Positions 1 to 7,566 of a stretch of 13,563 nucleotides of DNA are shown piece after piece (position 1 is the first letter of the stretch; every line of letters starts with the position of its first letter). Made by a program: the position numbers and the translations under genes. Source of the stretch: Pseudomonadota bacterium (GTDB taxonomy: Bacteria > Pseudomonadota > Alphaproteobacteria > Acetobacterales > Acetobacteraceae). The stretch lies in assembly GCA_021828605.1 (NCBI GenBank), contig JAJZEG010000015.1, forward strand, positions 1 to 13,563. The letters run 5' to 3'. The notes below the pieces were generated by a model. That model saw nothing but the letters and a program-made list of their open reading frames with translations. It did no database searches and was not told the DNA's origin.

Positions 1-1
1 G

Positions 2-280
2 GTGGGTGGGAAATTTTTGCCGGGCTGCACTTTGACGGTGACCTTAGAGCCCTGCCCGCTTTGCGCGGCGGCGGCATCGTTGTTTCGCGTCGAGCGGGTG
101 GTGTTTGGCGCCTATGATCCGAAATCGGGCGGAATTGAGCACGGGCCTCGGGTTTTTACCCATCCGACCTGCCATCATCGGCCTGAGGTGATTGCCGGGG
201 TGGAGGAAATCGCGGCGGCTGCTTTGTTGCGGGATTTTTTTGCACAGCGTCGCGACCCGGCAAATTCTGCCGAGCGTTAA
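2..280 (+). CDS. tadA: tRNA(adenine34) deaminase TadA-like, 3' part only
   Basis: This is the C-terminal 92 residues of a cytidine/deoxycytidylate-deaminase-fold protein; the gene begins before the window. It carries the second zinc-ligand motif, TLEPCPLCAAA (PC-x2-C), followed by VFGAYDPKSGG, as in bacterial TadA. TadA deaminates A34 to inosine in the tRNA-Arg(ACG) anticodon. The first zinc ligand and the catalytic glutamate (HAE motif) would lie upstream and cannot be checked. The gene ends with TAA at 278-280, followed by about 70 bases before the first downstream start. The family is clear; TadA rather than another small deaminase is likely from the motif spacing and the tail, but not proven. 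Confidence 0.82.
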   Translation: MGGKFLPGCTLTVTLEPCPLCAAAASLFRVERVVFGAYDPKSGGIEHGPRVFTHPTCHHRPEVIAGVEEIAAAALLRDFFAQRRDPANSAER

Positions 281-347
281 TCAAATAGTCATTTTCTGCG
301 GGCATTGTGCGGGGACGGCAAAAACGTCGTAACCGCAGGAACCTCTA

Positions 348-419
348 ATGCCCGAGTTTGACTATGTTCGCACCCGACCATCATCCGCCGACCGGCAGCG
401 GTGCGGGACCGGCGCATGA
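348..419 (+). CDS. Possible 23-codon leader peptide upstream of fliF
   Basis: A small ORF starts at ATG 348, preceded by a good Shine-Dalgarno sequence (AGGA at 337-340, 7-base spacer). It encodes MPEFDYVRTRPSSADR and a few more residues. It ends at TGA 417-419, which overlaps the fliF ATG (416-418) in an ATGA arrangement, the geometry of translational coupling. fliF has only a modest ribosome site of its own (GGGA at 405-408), so ribosomes finishing the leader could reinitiate at fliF. The peptide matches nothing I recognise. That it is translated is inference; chance cannot be excluded for so short an ORF. Confidence 0.35.
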   Translation: MPEFDYVRTRPSSADRQRCGTGA

Positions 420-2047
420 ACAAATTGCTGGAGAATTTGCGGGGGTTGGGCCGGACCAAGCTGGCGGCCTTGGCGGGTATCGCCGTGGCGGTGCTGAGCT
501 TAATGGCGGCGGTGGCGCTGAGCGGCGGGGCGTCGGCCGATTCCATGTTGTATAGCGGGTTGAGCCTGCGGGATTCGGCGAAAATCGCGAACGCGCTGAA
601 ATCTGCTCATATTATCTATAAAATTGCCGAGGATGGCCACGCGATTGAGGTGACGCCGGGCGCGCGCGATCAGGCGCGGTTGCTGCTGGCCGAGAAAAAT
701 CTGCCGGCGGGCAATGAAAACGGCTTTGCGTTGTTTGATCATCAAAGCCCGCTGACCGGCTCGTCGTTTTTGGACCGGATTAATGAGACCCGCGCGATTG
801 ACGGGGCGCTGGAGCGCACGATCACCTTGATCCAGGGCGTGCGGGCGGCGCGGGTGCAGGTGGTGTTGCCGCATCGCGCGGCGTTCAGCCTGACCACCGA
901 TCAGGCGCGCGCAAGCGTGATGCTGAGCCTTGATGGCGCGATGCCGATTGATCAGCAGAGTGTGAATGCGATTTTGAATTTGGTCGCCTCATCGGTGCCG
1001 GGATTGCAGCCCGATAACATCACCATTGCCGATGATCGGGGTGAGTTGTTGGCGAGTGCGGGGCAAGCATCGAGCAGCTTGCTGAGTGCGCATGAGGCGG
1101 CGTTGCGCAAGCAGACCGAGCATGCGCTGTCGCATCGGGTGCAGGATTTATTGACCGCAGCGATCGGGCCGGGCAATGCGCGAGTGGTGACCAGCGTGTC
1201 GATGAATTTCGATGTGCGCAGCAAATTATCGACCCATTACAATCCGAAGAGCCAGGTGGTGCGCAGCCGCCAGGTCAGCAAATCAAAGAGTGACCGGGTG
1301 GATGGGCAGCGCAAGACGGTTTCGGTGCAGAATAATTTGCCGGGGGCGAAAACGACGTCCAGCCATCCGAAGCGCCAGGATCGGCATAGCCAGTCGAGCC
1401 GGATTACCAATTACGAGATCGATAAAACCGTCAGCCATGTGGTGCATGCGGCGCCGACGATCAAGCGGTTGAGCGTTGCGGTGATTGTTAATGGGGTGAC
1501 CACGATCCTTGGCAAAGGGGCCAAGGCGAAAACCACATGGCGACCACGCTCGGCGGCGACGTTGGCGCAAATCCGCACGCTGGTGAAAGCGGCGATTGGC
1601 TATGACCAAGCGCGCGGCGATGTGGTGGATGTGCAATCGCTTCGTTTTGCGCCACCGCCCAAGCTGCCCACGGGGCCGTCGGCGATCAGCCGGATGATCA
1701 ATGATGGAGCGCTGATCCCGGTCTTGCGCACGTTGATTACCGGCCTGATCGCGCTGGCTGCCTTGTTCCTGGTGTTCAAGCCGATGCTGCGCAAGCTGTT
1801 GGATGATGCGCGCGCCACGGCGAGCGAGACAAATGCGAGCCGCGCGGAGTTGGGCGCTATTACGGCGGACGGCGCGGACCCGATGCTGGGGCATGATGCG
1901 GAACAAACTAACGGCGCATTGGCAAGTATGACGCCACGGCTTGGTGCGCCGAGCGAGCTTGATCAGGTCGTGGCGCTGATCGAGGGAAATCCAGAAGCAT
2001 CGGTTTCGGTGTTGCGCGCGTGGCTGATTGAGGAGGGGGTAGCATGA
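416..2047 (+). CDS. fliF: Flagellar MS-ring protein FliF
   Basis: FliF forms the MS-ring in the inner membrane, the base on which the rotor and export apparatus assemble. The 543-residue product has an N-terminal membrane segment at about residues 17-39. A YscJ/FliF ring-building domain follows, with GSSFLDRINETRAIDGALERT and VRAARVQVVLP. A FliF C-terminal periplasmic domain contains a polar linker. A second membrane helix lies near residues 440-460 (IPVLRTLITGLIALAALFLV). The cytoplasmic tail ends in VVALIEGNPEASVSVLRAWL, the FliG-binding segment. I chose ATG 416 (MNKLLENLRGLG) because the family begins there; GTG 401 has no ribosome site. The stop overlaps fliG by ATGA. Length is normal. 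Confidence 0.95.
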   Translation: MNKLLENLRGLGRTKLAALAGIAVAVLSLMAAVALSGGASADSMLYSGLSLRDSAKIANALKSAHIIYKIAEDGHAIEVTPGARDQARLLLAEKNLPAGNENGFALFDHQSPLTGSSFLDRINETRAIDGALERTITLIQGVRAARVQVVLPHRAAFSLTTDQARASVMLSLDGAMPIDQQSVNAILNLVASSVPGLQPDNITIADDRGELLASAGQASSSLLSAHEAALRKQTEHALSHRVQDLLTAAIGPGNARVVTSVSMNFDVRSKLSTHYNPKSQVVRSRQVSKSKSDRVDGQRKTVSVQNNLPGAKTTSSHPKRQDRHSQSSRITNYEIDKTVSHVVHAAPTIKRLSVAVIVNGVTTILGKGAKAKTTWRPRSAATLAQIRTLVKAAIGYDQARGDVVDVQSLRFAPPPKLPTGPSAISRMINDGALIPVLRTLITGLIALAALFLVFKPMLRKLLDDARATASETNASRAELGAITADGADPMLGHDAEQTNGALASMTPRLGAPSELDQVVALIEGNPEASVSVLRAWLIEEGVA

Positions 2048-3054
2048 GTGATGTACAGTTAGATCCGCTGACGGGTCCAGCGCGGGCGGCGATTTTGCTG
2101 TTGGCGGTTGGCGAGGCGCAGGGCGGCAAAATATTGGCGTTGATGCGCGATGACGAAATTCGCGAAATTTCGTCGGCGATGGCGACGTTGGGGGTGGTGC
2201 CGCGCGAGACCTTGCACGAGATTTGCACTCAATTCACCGATCGGATGCAGCAGCAAGGCGGGATTGCCGGATCGTATGATATTGCTGAAAAATTGTTGCG
2301 CAGCACGATTCCAGCCGAGCGTGTTGATCAAATTCTCGACGATATCAGAGGGCCGACGGCGAACAGCATTTGGGACAAGCTTGCGAAAGTCGATGATCAG
2401 ATGCTGACGAATTATTTGTTAGCCGAACATCCGCAGACGGCGGCTTTGGTGTTATCGCGGTTGGAGAGCGGCCATGCGGCGCGGGTGCTGAGCCTGTTGC
2501 CGGAGGCGCGCACGCTTGAGGTGATTGAGCGGATGCTGCGCATCGATGGCGTGCCCAGGGAAATATTGGAGGATGTGGAGCGTTCGTTGAAAGCCGATTT
2601 CATGGTCAATATTGGCAAGCGGGCCAAGACCGATCCGTTCAATCGGATTGCTGATATTTTCAATGCGTTTGATCGGCAGGTTGAGACGAAATTGCTCGGC
2701 GCGATTGAAGGGCGCGATTCGGCGACCGCTGAGCGGATCCGCTCCTTGATGTTCACCTTCGATGATTTGGGACGCCTTGCCCCCACGGCGTTGCAGGCGG
2801 TGCTGCGGGCGGCGGAGAAGGATAAATTGCCGATTGCGCTCAAAGGGGCGTCCGACAAAATCAAGGATTTGTTTTTCAATAATCTGTCCGAGCGGGCGGG
2901 GAAAATGTTGCGCGACGACATCGAGGCGCTGGGTCCGGTTAAAATGCGCGATGTCGATGCGGCACGGATTTCGATTATTGCGGTGACCAAAGAGCTGGCT
3001 GCGGCTGGCGAGATTGATATCGGACCTGGAAAGGAAGACGAACTTGTCCTCTGA
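2044..3054 (+). CDS. fliG: Flagellar motor switch protein FliG
   Basis: FliG is the cytoplasmic rotor protein that sits on FliF and contacts the stator, setting torque and direction. The 336-residue length is typical. The N-terminal domain (GPARAAILLLAVGE) binds FliF. The middle domain has the EHPQT motif at residues 128-132. The C-terminal torque domain carries MFTFDDLGRL and FFNNLSERAGKMLRDDIEALG, with the conserved charged residues of the stator-contacting helix. The start overlaps the fliF stop (ATGA), implying coupled translation. The 3' end overlaps the start of fliN by 11 bases, so there is no room for fliH/flbE here, although related bacteria often have it at this position. Confidence 0.96.
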   Translation: MSDVQLDPLTGPARAAILLLAVGEAQGGKILALMRDDEIREISSAMATLGVVPRETLHEICTQFTDRMQQQGGIAGSYDIAEKLLRSTIPAERVDQILDDIRGPTANSIWDKLAKVDDQMLTNYLLAEHPQTAALVLSRLESGHAARVLSLLPEARTLEVIERMLRIDGVPREILEDVERSLKADFMVNIGKRAKTDPFNRIADIFNAFDRQVETKLLGAIEGRDSATAERIRSLMFTFDDLGRLAPTALQAVLRAAEKDKLPIALKGASDKIKDLFFNNLSERAGKMLRDDIEALGPVKMRDVDAARISIIAVTKELAAAGEIDIGPGKEDELVL

Positions 3055-3433
3055 ACTGACGGAAACGGCCAACGCAGTAACCGACGCTGGCGATGCCGCG
3101 CCGAGCACGCCCTTGGCCGCTTTATCCAATGGACCGCGCGCGGATGCGGGGCATGCTGTGATTACCGAGCCGCCGCGCCAAGCGCGCGACCTTGATGCGG
3201 TTTATGACATTCCGGTTTTGGTGAGCGCGGTGCTGGGCCGGGCGACCATGCAGGTGAACCAGATTTTGAAGCTGGGGCGCGGTGCGGTTGTCGAGTTGGA
3301 CCGCAAAGTGGGCGATCCGATCGATGTGTTTGTCAATAATCGGTTGGTGGCGCGCGGCGAGATTGTGATGATCGAAGGGGTGCGGTTGGGGATCACCATG
3401 ACCGAGATTGTTAAATCCGATCGGGCCGGGTGA
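3044..3433 (+). CDS. fliN: Flagellar motor switch protein FliN
   Basis: FliN builds the lower C-ring of the flagellar switch. The 129-residue product has a poorly conserved, Ala/Thr-rich N-terminal stretch of about 45 residues. A complete SpoA/FliN domain follows, with YDIPVLVSAVLGRATMQVNQ, LKLGRGAVVELDRKVGDPID and FVNNRLVARGEIVMIEGVRL. I place the start at TTG 3044 because AAGGAAG at 3031-3037 is well spaced from it. An upstream in-frame TTG at 3014 would add ten residues but lacks such a site. The start lies inside the end of fliG, and flbD follows after 7 bases, so the gene sits inside the operon. Confidence 0.93.
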   Translation: MSSELTETANAVTDAGDAAPSTPLAALSNGPRADAGHAVITEPPRQARDLDAVYDIPVLVSAVLGRATMQVNQILKLGRGAVVELDRKVGDPIDVFVNNRLVARGEIVMIEGVRLGITMTEIVKSDRAG

Positions 3434-3440
3434 AGCCGCC

Positions 3441-4793
3441 ATGCGCATCCTGATCATCGGGTCACTCGCGGGGGAATTGGGGATTGCGGCGCGCATCGCG
3501 ATGGATCGGGGGGCGCGCATTGAGCAGGCCGATGGGATAATGGAGGCGCTGCGGGTGCTGCGCAAGCGGGCGCAATTTGATTTGGTGATTGCGGATATTG
3601 CGTGCGGTATTGGCGCGTTGGTGCAGGGCTTGGCCGCCGAGCGATTTGCCGTGCCAGTGATTGCGGCGAGCACTGAACCCGATGAGGCGTTGGTGATTGC
3701 GGCGATCGAGGCGGGGGCGCGGGATTATTTGCCGCTGCCGCCTGATCCTGAGCTGATTGCCGCGATGTTAGGTGCGGTGGCGCGCGATCATGATGCGGGG
3801 TTGATTGTCGCGGATCCGGCGATGCGTGCAGTGCTAGACCGGGCGCAGCAGGTGGCGCGCTCGGCGGCGTCGGTGCTGATCACCGGCGAGAGCGGGACCG
3901 GCAAGGAGGTTTTGGCGCTGCATATCCACCGCCATTCGGCGCGGGCCGATGGACCGTTTGTTGCAATTAATTGTGCGGCGATCCCGGAGGCGTTGTTGGA
4001 ATCGGAGTTGTTCGGCCACGAAAAAGGCGCGTTTTCTGGCGCGTTGGCGCGACGGATTGGCAAGTTCGAGGCGGCGCATGGCGGCACCTTGTTACTCGAT
4101 GAAATTGCTGAAATGGATTTGCGGCTGCAATCGAAATTACTGCGCGCCTTGCAGGAGCGGGTGATTGATCGGGTGGGCGGAGACCGACCGGTGCCGGTGG
4201 ATGTGCGGATTATCGCCGCGACCAATCGGCATTTGGACGAGGAAATGCGCACGGGGCGGTTTCGCGAGGATTTATTTTTTCGCCTGGGCGTGATCACCTT
4301 GAAAATCCCAGCTTTGCGCGAGCGGCCGGGCGATATTTTGCCGCTCGCGCGGCATTTTCTGGATCGCTATGCGCAAGCCAATTTGCTTGGGGCCAAGCAG
4401 TTATCGAGGCCAGCTGAGGCGCTGCTCTGCGGATATGGCTGGCGCGGCAATGTGCGGGAATTGCAAAATATCATGCATCGGGCGGCCTTGTTGAGCACGG
4501 AGACCGAGGTCAGCGTTGCCGATTTGGAACTCGAATCGCCCTCCCCTGCTTGTGGCTCATCCGCCATCATCGCATCGCACGCGGGAGCATCGGACATCGC
4601 CACGCTGGTCGGGCGGCGGATGGAGGAGGTGGAGCAGGCGTTGATTTTGGAAACCTTGCGCCATTGCCTCGGTAATCGGACTCATGCCGCCACGATTTTG
4701 GGCATTTCGATCCGGGCTTTGCGCAATAAATTGCGCGATTACGCCGCCCATGGTGCAAGCGTGCCGAGTGCCGGCACCGGCATTGCGGCCTGA
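3441..4793 (+). CDS. flbD: Sigma-54-dependent flagellar regulator FlbD
   Basis: FlbD-type proteins activate (and sometimes repress) sigma-54 flagellar promoters in alphaproteobacteria. The 450-residue protein has a degenerate receiver domain (about 1-115). Asp52 (LVIADIA) is kept, but the N-terminal acidic pair is replaced by IIGSLAGE and the usual lysine by proline (DYLPLPPDPEL). The AAA+ domain has Walker A GESGTGKE (149-156), Walker B GGTLLLDEIAEM and the sigma-54 contact loop GAFSGA (196-201; canonical GAFTGA). A Fis-type helix-turn-helix lies at the C-terminus (THAATILGISIRALRNKLRDY). ATG 3441 gives the natural receiver start, 7 bases after the fliN stop. A missing acidic pair and lysine is known for FlbD and suggests control other than by a classic kinase. 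Confidence 0.9.
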   Translation: MRILIIGSLAGELGIAARIAMDRGARIEQADGIMEALRVLRKRAQFDLVIADIACGIGALVQGLAAERFAVPVIAASTEPDEALVIAAIEAGARDYLPLPPDPELIAAMLGAVARDHDAGLIVADPAMRAVLDRAQQVARSAASVLITGESGTGKEVLALHIHRHSARADGPFVAINCAAIPEALLESELFGHEKGAFSGALARRIGKFEAAHGGTLLLDEIAEMDLRLQSKLLRALQERVIDRVGGDRPVPVDVRIIAATNRHLDEEMRTGRFREDLFFRLGVITLKIPALRERPGDILPLARHFLDRYAQANLLGAKQLSRPAEALLCGYGWRGNVRELQNIMHRAALLSTETEVSVADLELESPSPACGSSAIIASHAGASDIATLVGRRMEEVEQALILETLRHCLGNRTHAATILGISIRALRNKLRDYAAHGASVPSAGTGIAA

Positions 4794-4803
4794 AGGAAGC
4801 AAA

Positions 4804-6870
4804 ATGTTAGCATCATTCCCCTGGCTCGAGCGGCTGAAAAAACTACGCGTCGGCACCGATATCGGGCTCGCGGTTGGTGTTGTGTTCATTATTTCGGTGC
4901 TGATCATTCCGCTGCCGACCTTTTTGCTCGATACCGGGCTGTCGCTGTCATTTACCGGCAGTATTTTGGTGTTGATGGTCGCGTTATTTATTCGCCGTCC
5001 GCTCGATTTTACCAGTTTTCCGACCGTGCTGCTGCTGACCACCTTGTTACGGTTGGCGTTGGATATTGCCGCGACCCGGCTGATTTTGTCCGATGGCAGC
5101 GATGGGGTGGATGCGGCGGGGCATGTGATTGCCGCGTTTGGCGGGTTCCTGATGGGCGGGGATTTGATTATTGGGCTGATCGTGTTTGCGATTTTGCTGG
5201 TGGTGAACTTTGTGGTGATCACCAAAGGGTCGAGCCGGATTGCCGAAGTGGCGGCACGATTCACCTTGGATTCGATTCCCGGCAAGCAGATGGCGATTGA
5301 TGCGGAATTGAACTCAGGTGCCATTGATGAGGTGACGGCGCGGCGGCGGCGCAACGAGCTTGAGCAGGAAAGCGGGTTTTACGGGGCGATGGATGGGGCG
5401 GCGAAATTCGTCCGTGGCGATGCGATTGCCGCTTTGATTATTACCTCGATTAATATTGTTGGCGGGTTTGTGATTGGGGTGCTGCAAAAGGATATGTCGC
5501 TCGCGCATGCGGCGGCGGATTTCACCACATTATCGATTGGTGAAGGGTTGGTCTCGCAAATTCCAGCTTTGCTGGTCTCGATTGCCGCCGGTATTGTGGT
5601 GACCAAAGGGGCGACCGAGGGGAGTGCGGATGCCAATTTGGTGGCGCAACTGGGTCGCACGCCCAAGCCGCTGGGCCTGGCATCGGCGGCGGCTTTGTGC
5701 CTGGCCCTGGTGCCGGGGTTCCCGTTCATTCCGGTCGCGGGGCTAGCGGCGCTGGCGGGGCTGGGCGCGTGGCAGCGTTGGAAGCACCCAACAATGGTGG
5801 CGGTTGATCCGGTTGCGACCGAGGTAACGGAAACCGAACCGCCGATTACCGATGCGCTGAAAATCGAGCCGATCCGGCTGGAGCTGGGCTATGGGCTGCT
5901 GGTGTTAGCCGGTGGCGATACGCCGCGTTTGACCGAGCAGATCAAGGCGCTGCGCCGGGCGATTGCCACCGAGATGGGTTTCATTTTGGCGCCGGTGCGC
6001 ATTCAAGATAATATGCAGCTTCCGGCCAATAGTTATGTGATCCGGATTAAGGAGATTGAGGCCGGGCGCGGGCAGTTGCGGCCTGGGCAGGTTTTGGCGA
6101 TGCGCGCGGGGGCGGCTTTGCCAACCATGGAGGGCGAGGCCACGACTGAGCCTGCTTTCGGGCTGCCAGCTTTGTGGATTGATCCGGCAGCGCGCGAGAC
6201 GGCCTTGGCCAAAGGCTGCACGGTGGTTGATCCGGCGAGCGTGCTAACCACGCATTTGACCGAGATTGTGAAGGACAACATGGCGGAATTATTGTCCTAT
6301 GCCGAGACCCAGAAACTGCTTGATGATTTGCCGCGTGAGCAGCAGCGTTTGATCGCGGATTTGATCCCGAGCCAGGTGACGGTGGGGACGGTGCAACGGG
6401 TGTTGCAGGCGTTGCTGGCCGAGCGGGTGTCGATCCGGGATTTGGCGACGATTTTGGAAGGGATTCAGGAAGCCTGGACCATGCAAATTCGCGCCGTGGC
6501 CGGGATGGCGGCGCATGTGCGCACCCGCCTCGCCCGGCAACTGAGCGATGCGTATATGGGGCCGCAAGGCTATGTGCCGTTGGTGGTGCTGAGTGCGGAG
6601 TGGGAGCAGGAATTGGCCGAGGCGCTGGTCGGCCCGCCGGATCAGCGGCAATTAGCGTTACCGCCAACGCGACTTTCCGAGTTGATCAAGCGCATTGGCC
6701 AAGCGTTCGAGAATGCCGCGCGCGAGGGTGAAACGCCGGTTTTGCTGACCAGCGCGCCATTGCGCAGCCATATCCGCGCGGTGATTGAACGCATTCAGCC
6801 CACCACCCCGGTTTTGGCGCAAACCGAAATCATGCCTCGGGTGCGGATCCGCACCGTCGCGGCGATATGA
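4804..6870 (+). CDS. flhA: Flagellar export-gate protein FlhA
   Basis: FlhA is the large membrane subunit of the flagellar type III export gate; its cytoplasmic domain forms the ring that docks chaperone-substrate complexes. The 688-residue length is normal. The N-terminal half has several hydrophobic helices and the family signature RIAEVAARFTLDSIPGKQMA from about residue 145, followed by GAIDEVTARRRRNELEQESG. After a linker rich in Pro and Glu comes the soluble domain (ELGYGLLVLAGGD, ending in VRIRTVAAI). I set the start at ATG 4804, which has AAGGAA at 4794-4799 and sits 10 bases after flbD. The frame stays open upstream into flbD, but that stretch is not FlhA-like. Confidence 0.95.
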   Translation: MLASFPWLERLKKLRVGTDIGLAVGVVFIISVLIIPLPTFLLDTGLSLSFTGSILVLMVALFIRRPLDFTSFPTVLLLTTLLRLALDIAATRLILSDGSDGVDAAGHVIAAFGGFLMGGDLIIGLIVFAILLVVNFVVITKGSSRIAEVAARFTLDSIPGKQMAIDAELNSGAIDEVTARRRRNELEQESGFYGAMDGAAKFVRGDAIAALIITSINIVGGFVIGVLQKDMSLAHAAADFTTLSIGEGLVSQIPALLVSIAAGIVVTKGATEGSADANLVAQLGRTPKPLGLASAAALCLALVPGFPFIPVAGLAALAGLGAWQRWKHPTMVAVDPVATEVTETEPPITDALKIEPIRLELGYGLLVLAGGDTPRLTEQIKALRRAIATEMGFILAPVRIQDNMQLPANSYVIRIKEIEAGRGQLRPGQVLAMRAGAALPTMEGEATTEPAFGLPALWIDPAARETALAKGCTVVDPASVLTTHLTEIVKDNMAELLSYAETQKLLDDLPREQQRLIADLIPSQVTVGTVQRVLQALLAERVSIRDLATILEGIQEAWTMQIRAVAGMAAHVRTRLARQLSDAYMGPQGYVPLVVLSAEWEQELAEALVGPPDQRQLALPPTRLSELIKRIGQAFENAAREGETPVLLTSAPLRSHIRAVIERIQPTTPVLAQTEIMPRVRIRTVAAI

Positions 6871-6960
6871 TGGGTTATTGGAGGGTTCACTGGGTTAAAC
6901 CGCACAAAACGGCCCGCTTTGGCAGGCTGTTGGTGCGGCGGGCGACGCCGAAAATCGGCT

Positions 6961-6989
6961 TTGACAGTTTGTCCAGGCTTGATGATTGG
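6961..6989 (+). promoter_or_regulatory. Weak candidate sigma-70-type promoter in the flhA-flhG-like gap
   Basis: The 132-base gap after flhA contains a perfect TTGACA at 6961-6966. The best -10 candidates 16-18 bases downstream (ATGATT, GATTGG) are poor matches. It could give the FlhG-like gene its own transcription, since this is the only wide gap within the flagellar block. There is no sigma-54 GG-N10-GC element here. Confidence 0.2.
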
Positions 6990-7002
6990 TATGGAGTTTC
7001 TC

Positions 7003-7566
7003 ATGGGTCGATCACCCCACGTGATGGTTTTGAGCACGGCGCAGAATCGCGATTTGAGCGTTGCCCTGGCGGCGGCGTTCGAGCGGACCGGCGTGCATGC
7101 GCTGATTGATTTACCGGGCCGCGAAGCTGATCAGGCCAGCGATCTGGTGATTAGCACCAGGCATATCGGCGCGGAGGCAGGGTTGTCCGCTTGCGCTCAT
7201 CAGGCGGGGTCGCTCGATTTTTTAGTGTTGTTGCTGCGCGATGATCCGGCCAGCGTGACCAACGGGTTCATGGCGCTGAAGCGTTTGCTGGTGGCAAGGG
7301 AGATGCCGCGCGGGGTGGCGTTTCTGGTTGATGCGCCGAGCAGCGCGCTGGTGGCGCGCCAGACCCATCGGGTGTTGAACCGGGCGGTCAAGAACTTTCT
7401 CCGGCTGGAATTGATCCATAGTTTGGATTTGGATGAGGATGGCGAGACCATGGGTGCGGCGGCGCGCAGTTTGGCGCGGCGGATTAGTGTGAAATTGCGG
7501 CTGCATCAATCCGTGGCGTCACGCGCGCCGATGGTGACGGGTGGCTTGGCGCGGGCCAGCGGATGA
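7003..7566 (+). CDS. FlhG/MinD-like protein without a P-loop
   Basis: The 187-residue protein follows flhA, where flhF and flhG usually lie in polarly flagellated bacteria. Its middle reads like the MinD/FlhG core: a switch-like GAEAGLSACAHQAGSLD, then FLVLLLRDDPASVTNGFMAL, equivalent to the VVTTPEPTSITDAYALIK block of FlhG. The N-terminus (VMVLSTAQNRDLSVALAAAF) aligns with the first strand and helix of MinD proteins, but the KGGVGKT P-loop is missing. I infer a degenerate relative that would not bind ATP normally, possibly acting in flagellar number or placement. ATG 7003 has GGAG at 6993-6996; ATG 6982 and 6991 are alternatives. The last 61 bases overlap xerD on the other strand. Confidence 0.55.
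   Translation: MGRSPHVMVLSTAQNRDLSVALAAAFERTGVHALIDLPGREADQASDLVISTRHIGAEAGLSACAHQAGSLDFLVLLLRDDPASVTNGFMALKRLLVAREMPRGVAFLVDAPSSALVARQTHRVLNRAVKNFLRLELIHSLDLDEDGETMGAAARSLARRISVKLRLHQSVASRAPMVTGGLARASG

Noticed and set aside
281..415. A sigma-54 or CtrA-type promoter for the flagellar operon
   Set aside because: No GG-N10-GC element and no TTAA-N7-TTAA pair was found. Only one TTAA is present, at 276-279, with no partner at the right distance.
6867..7109. An 80-codon plus-strand ORF that overlaps the flhA stop by ATGA
   Set aside because: It looks translationally coupled, but the protein has no recognisable motif, is rich in Arg, and its second half lies over the better-supported FlhG-like gene in another frame.
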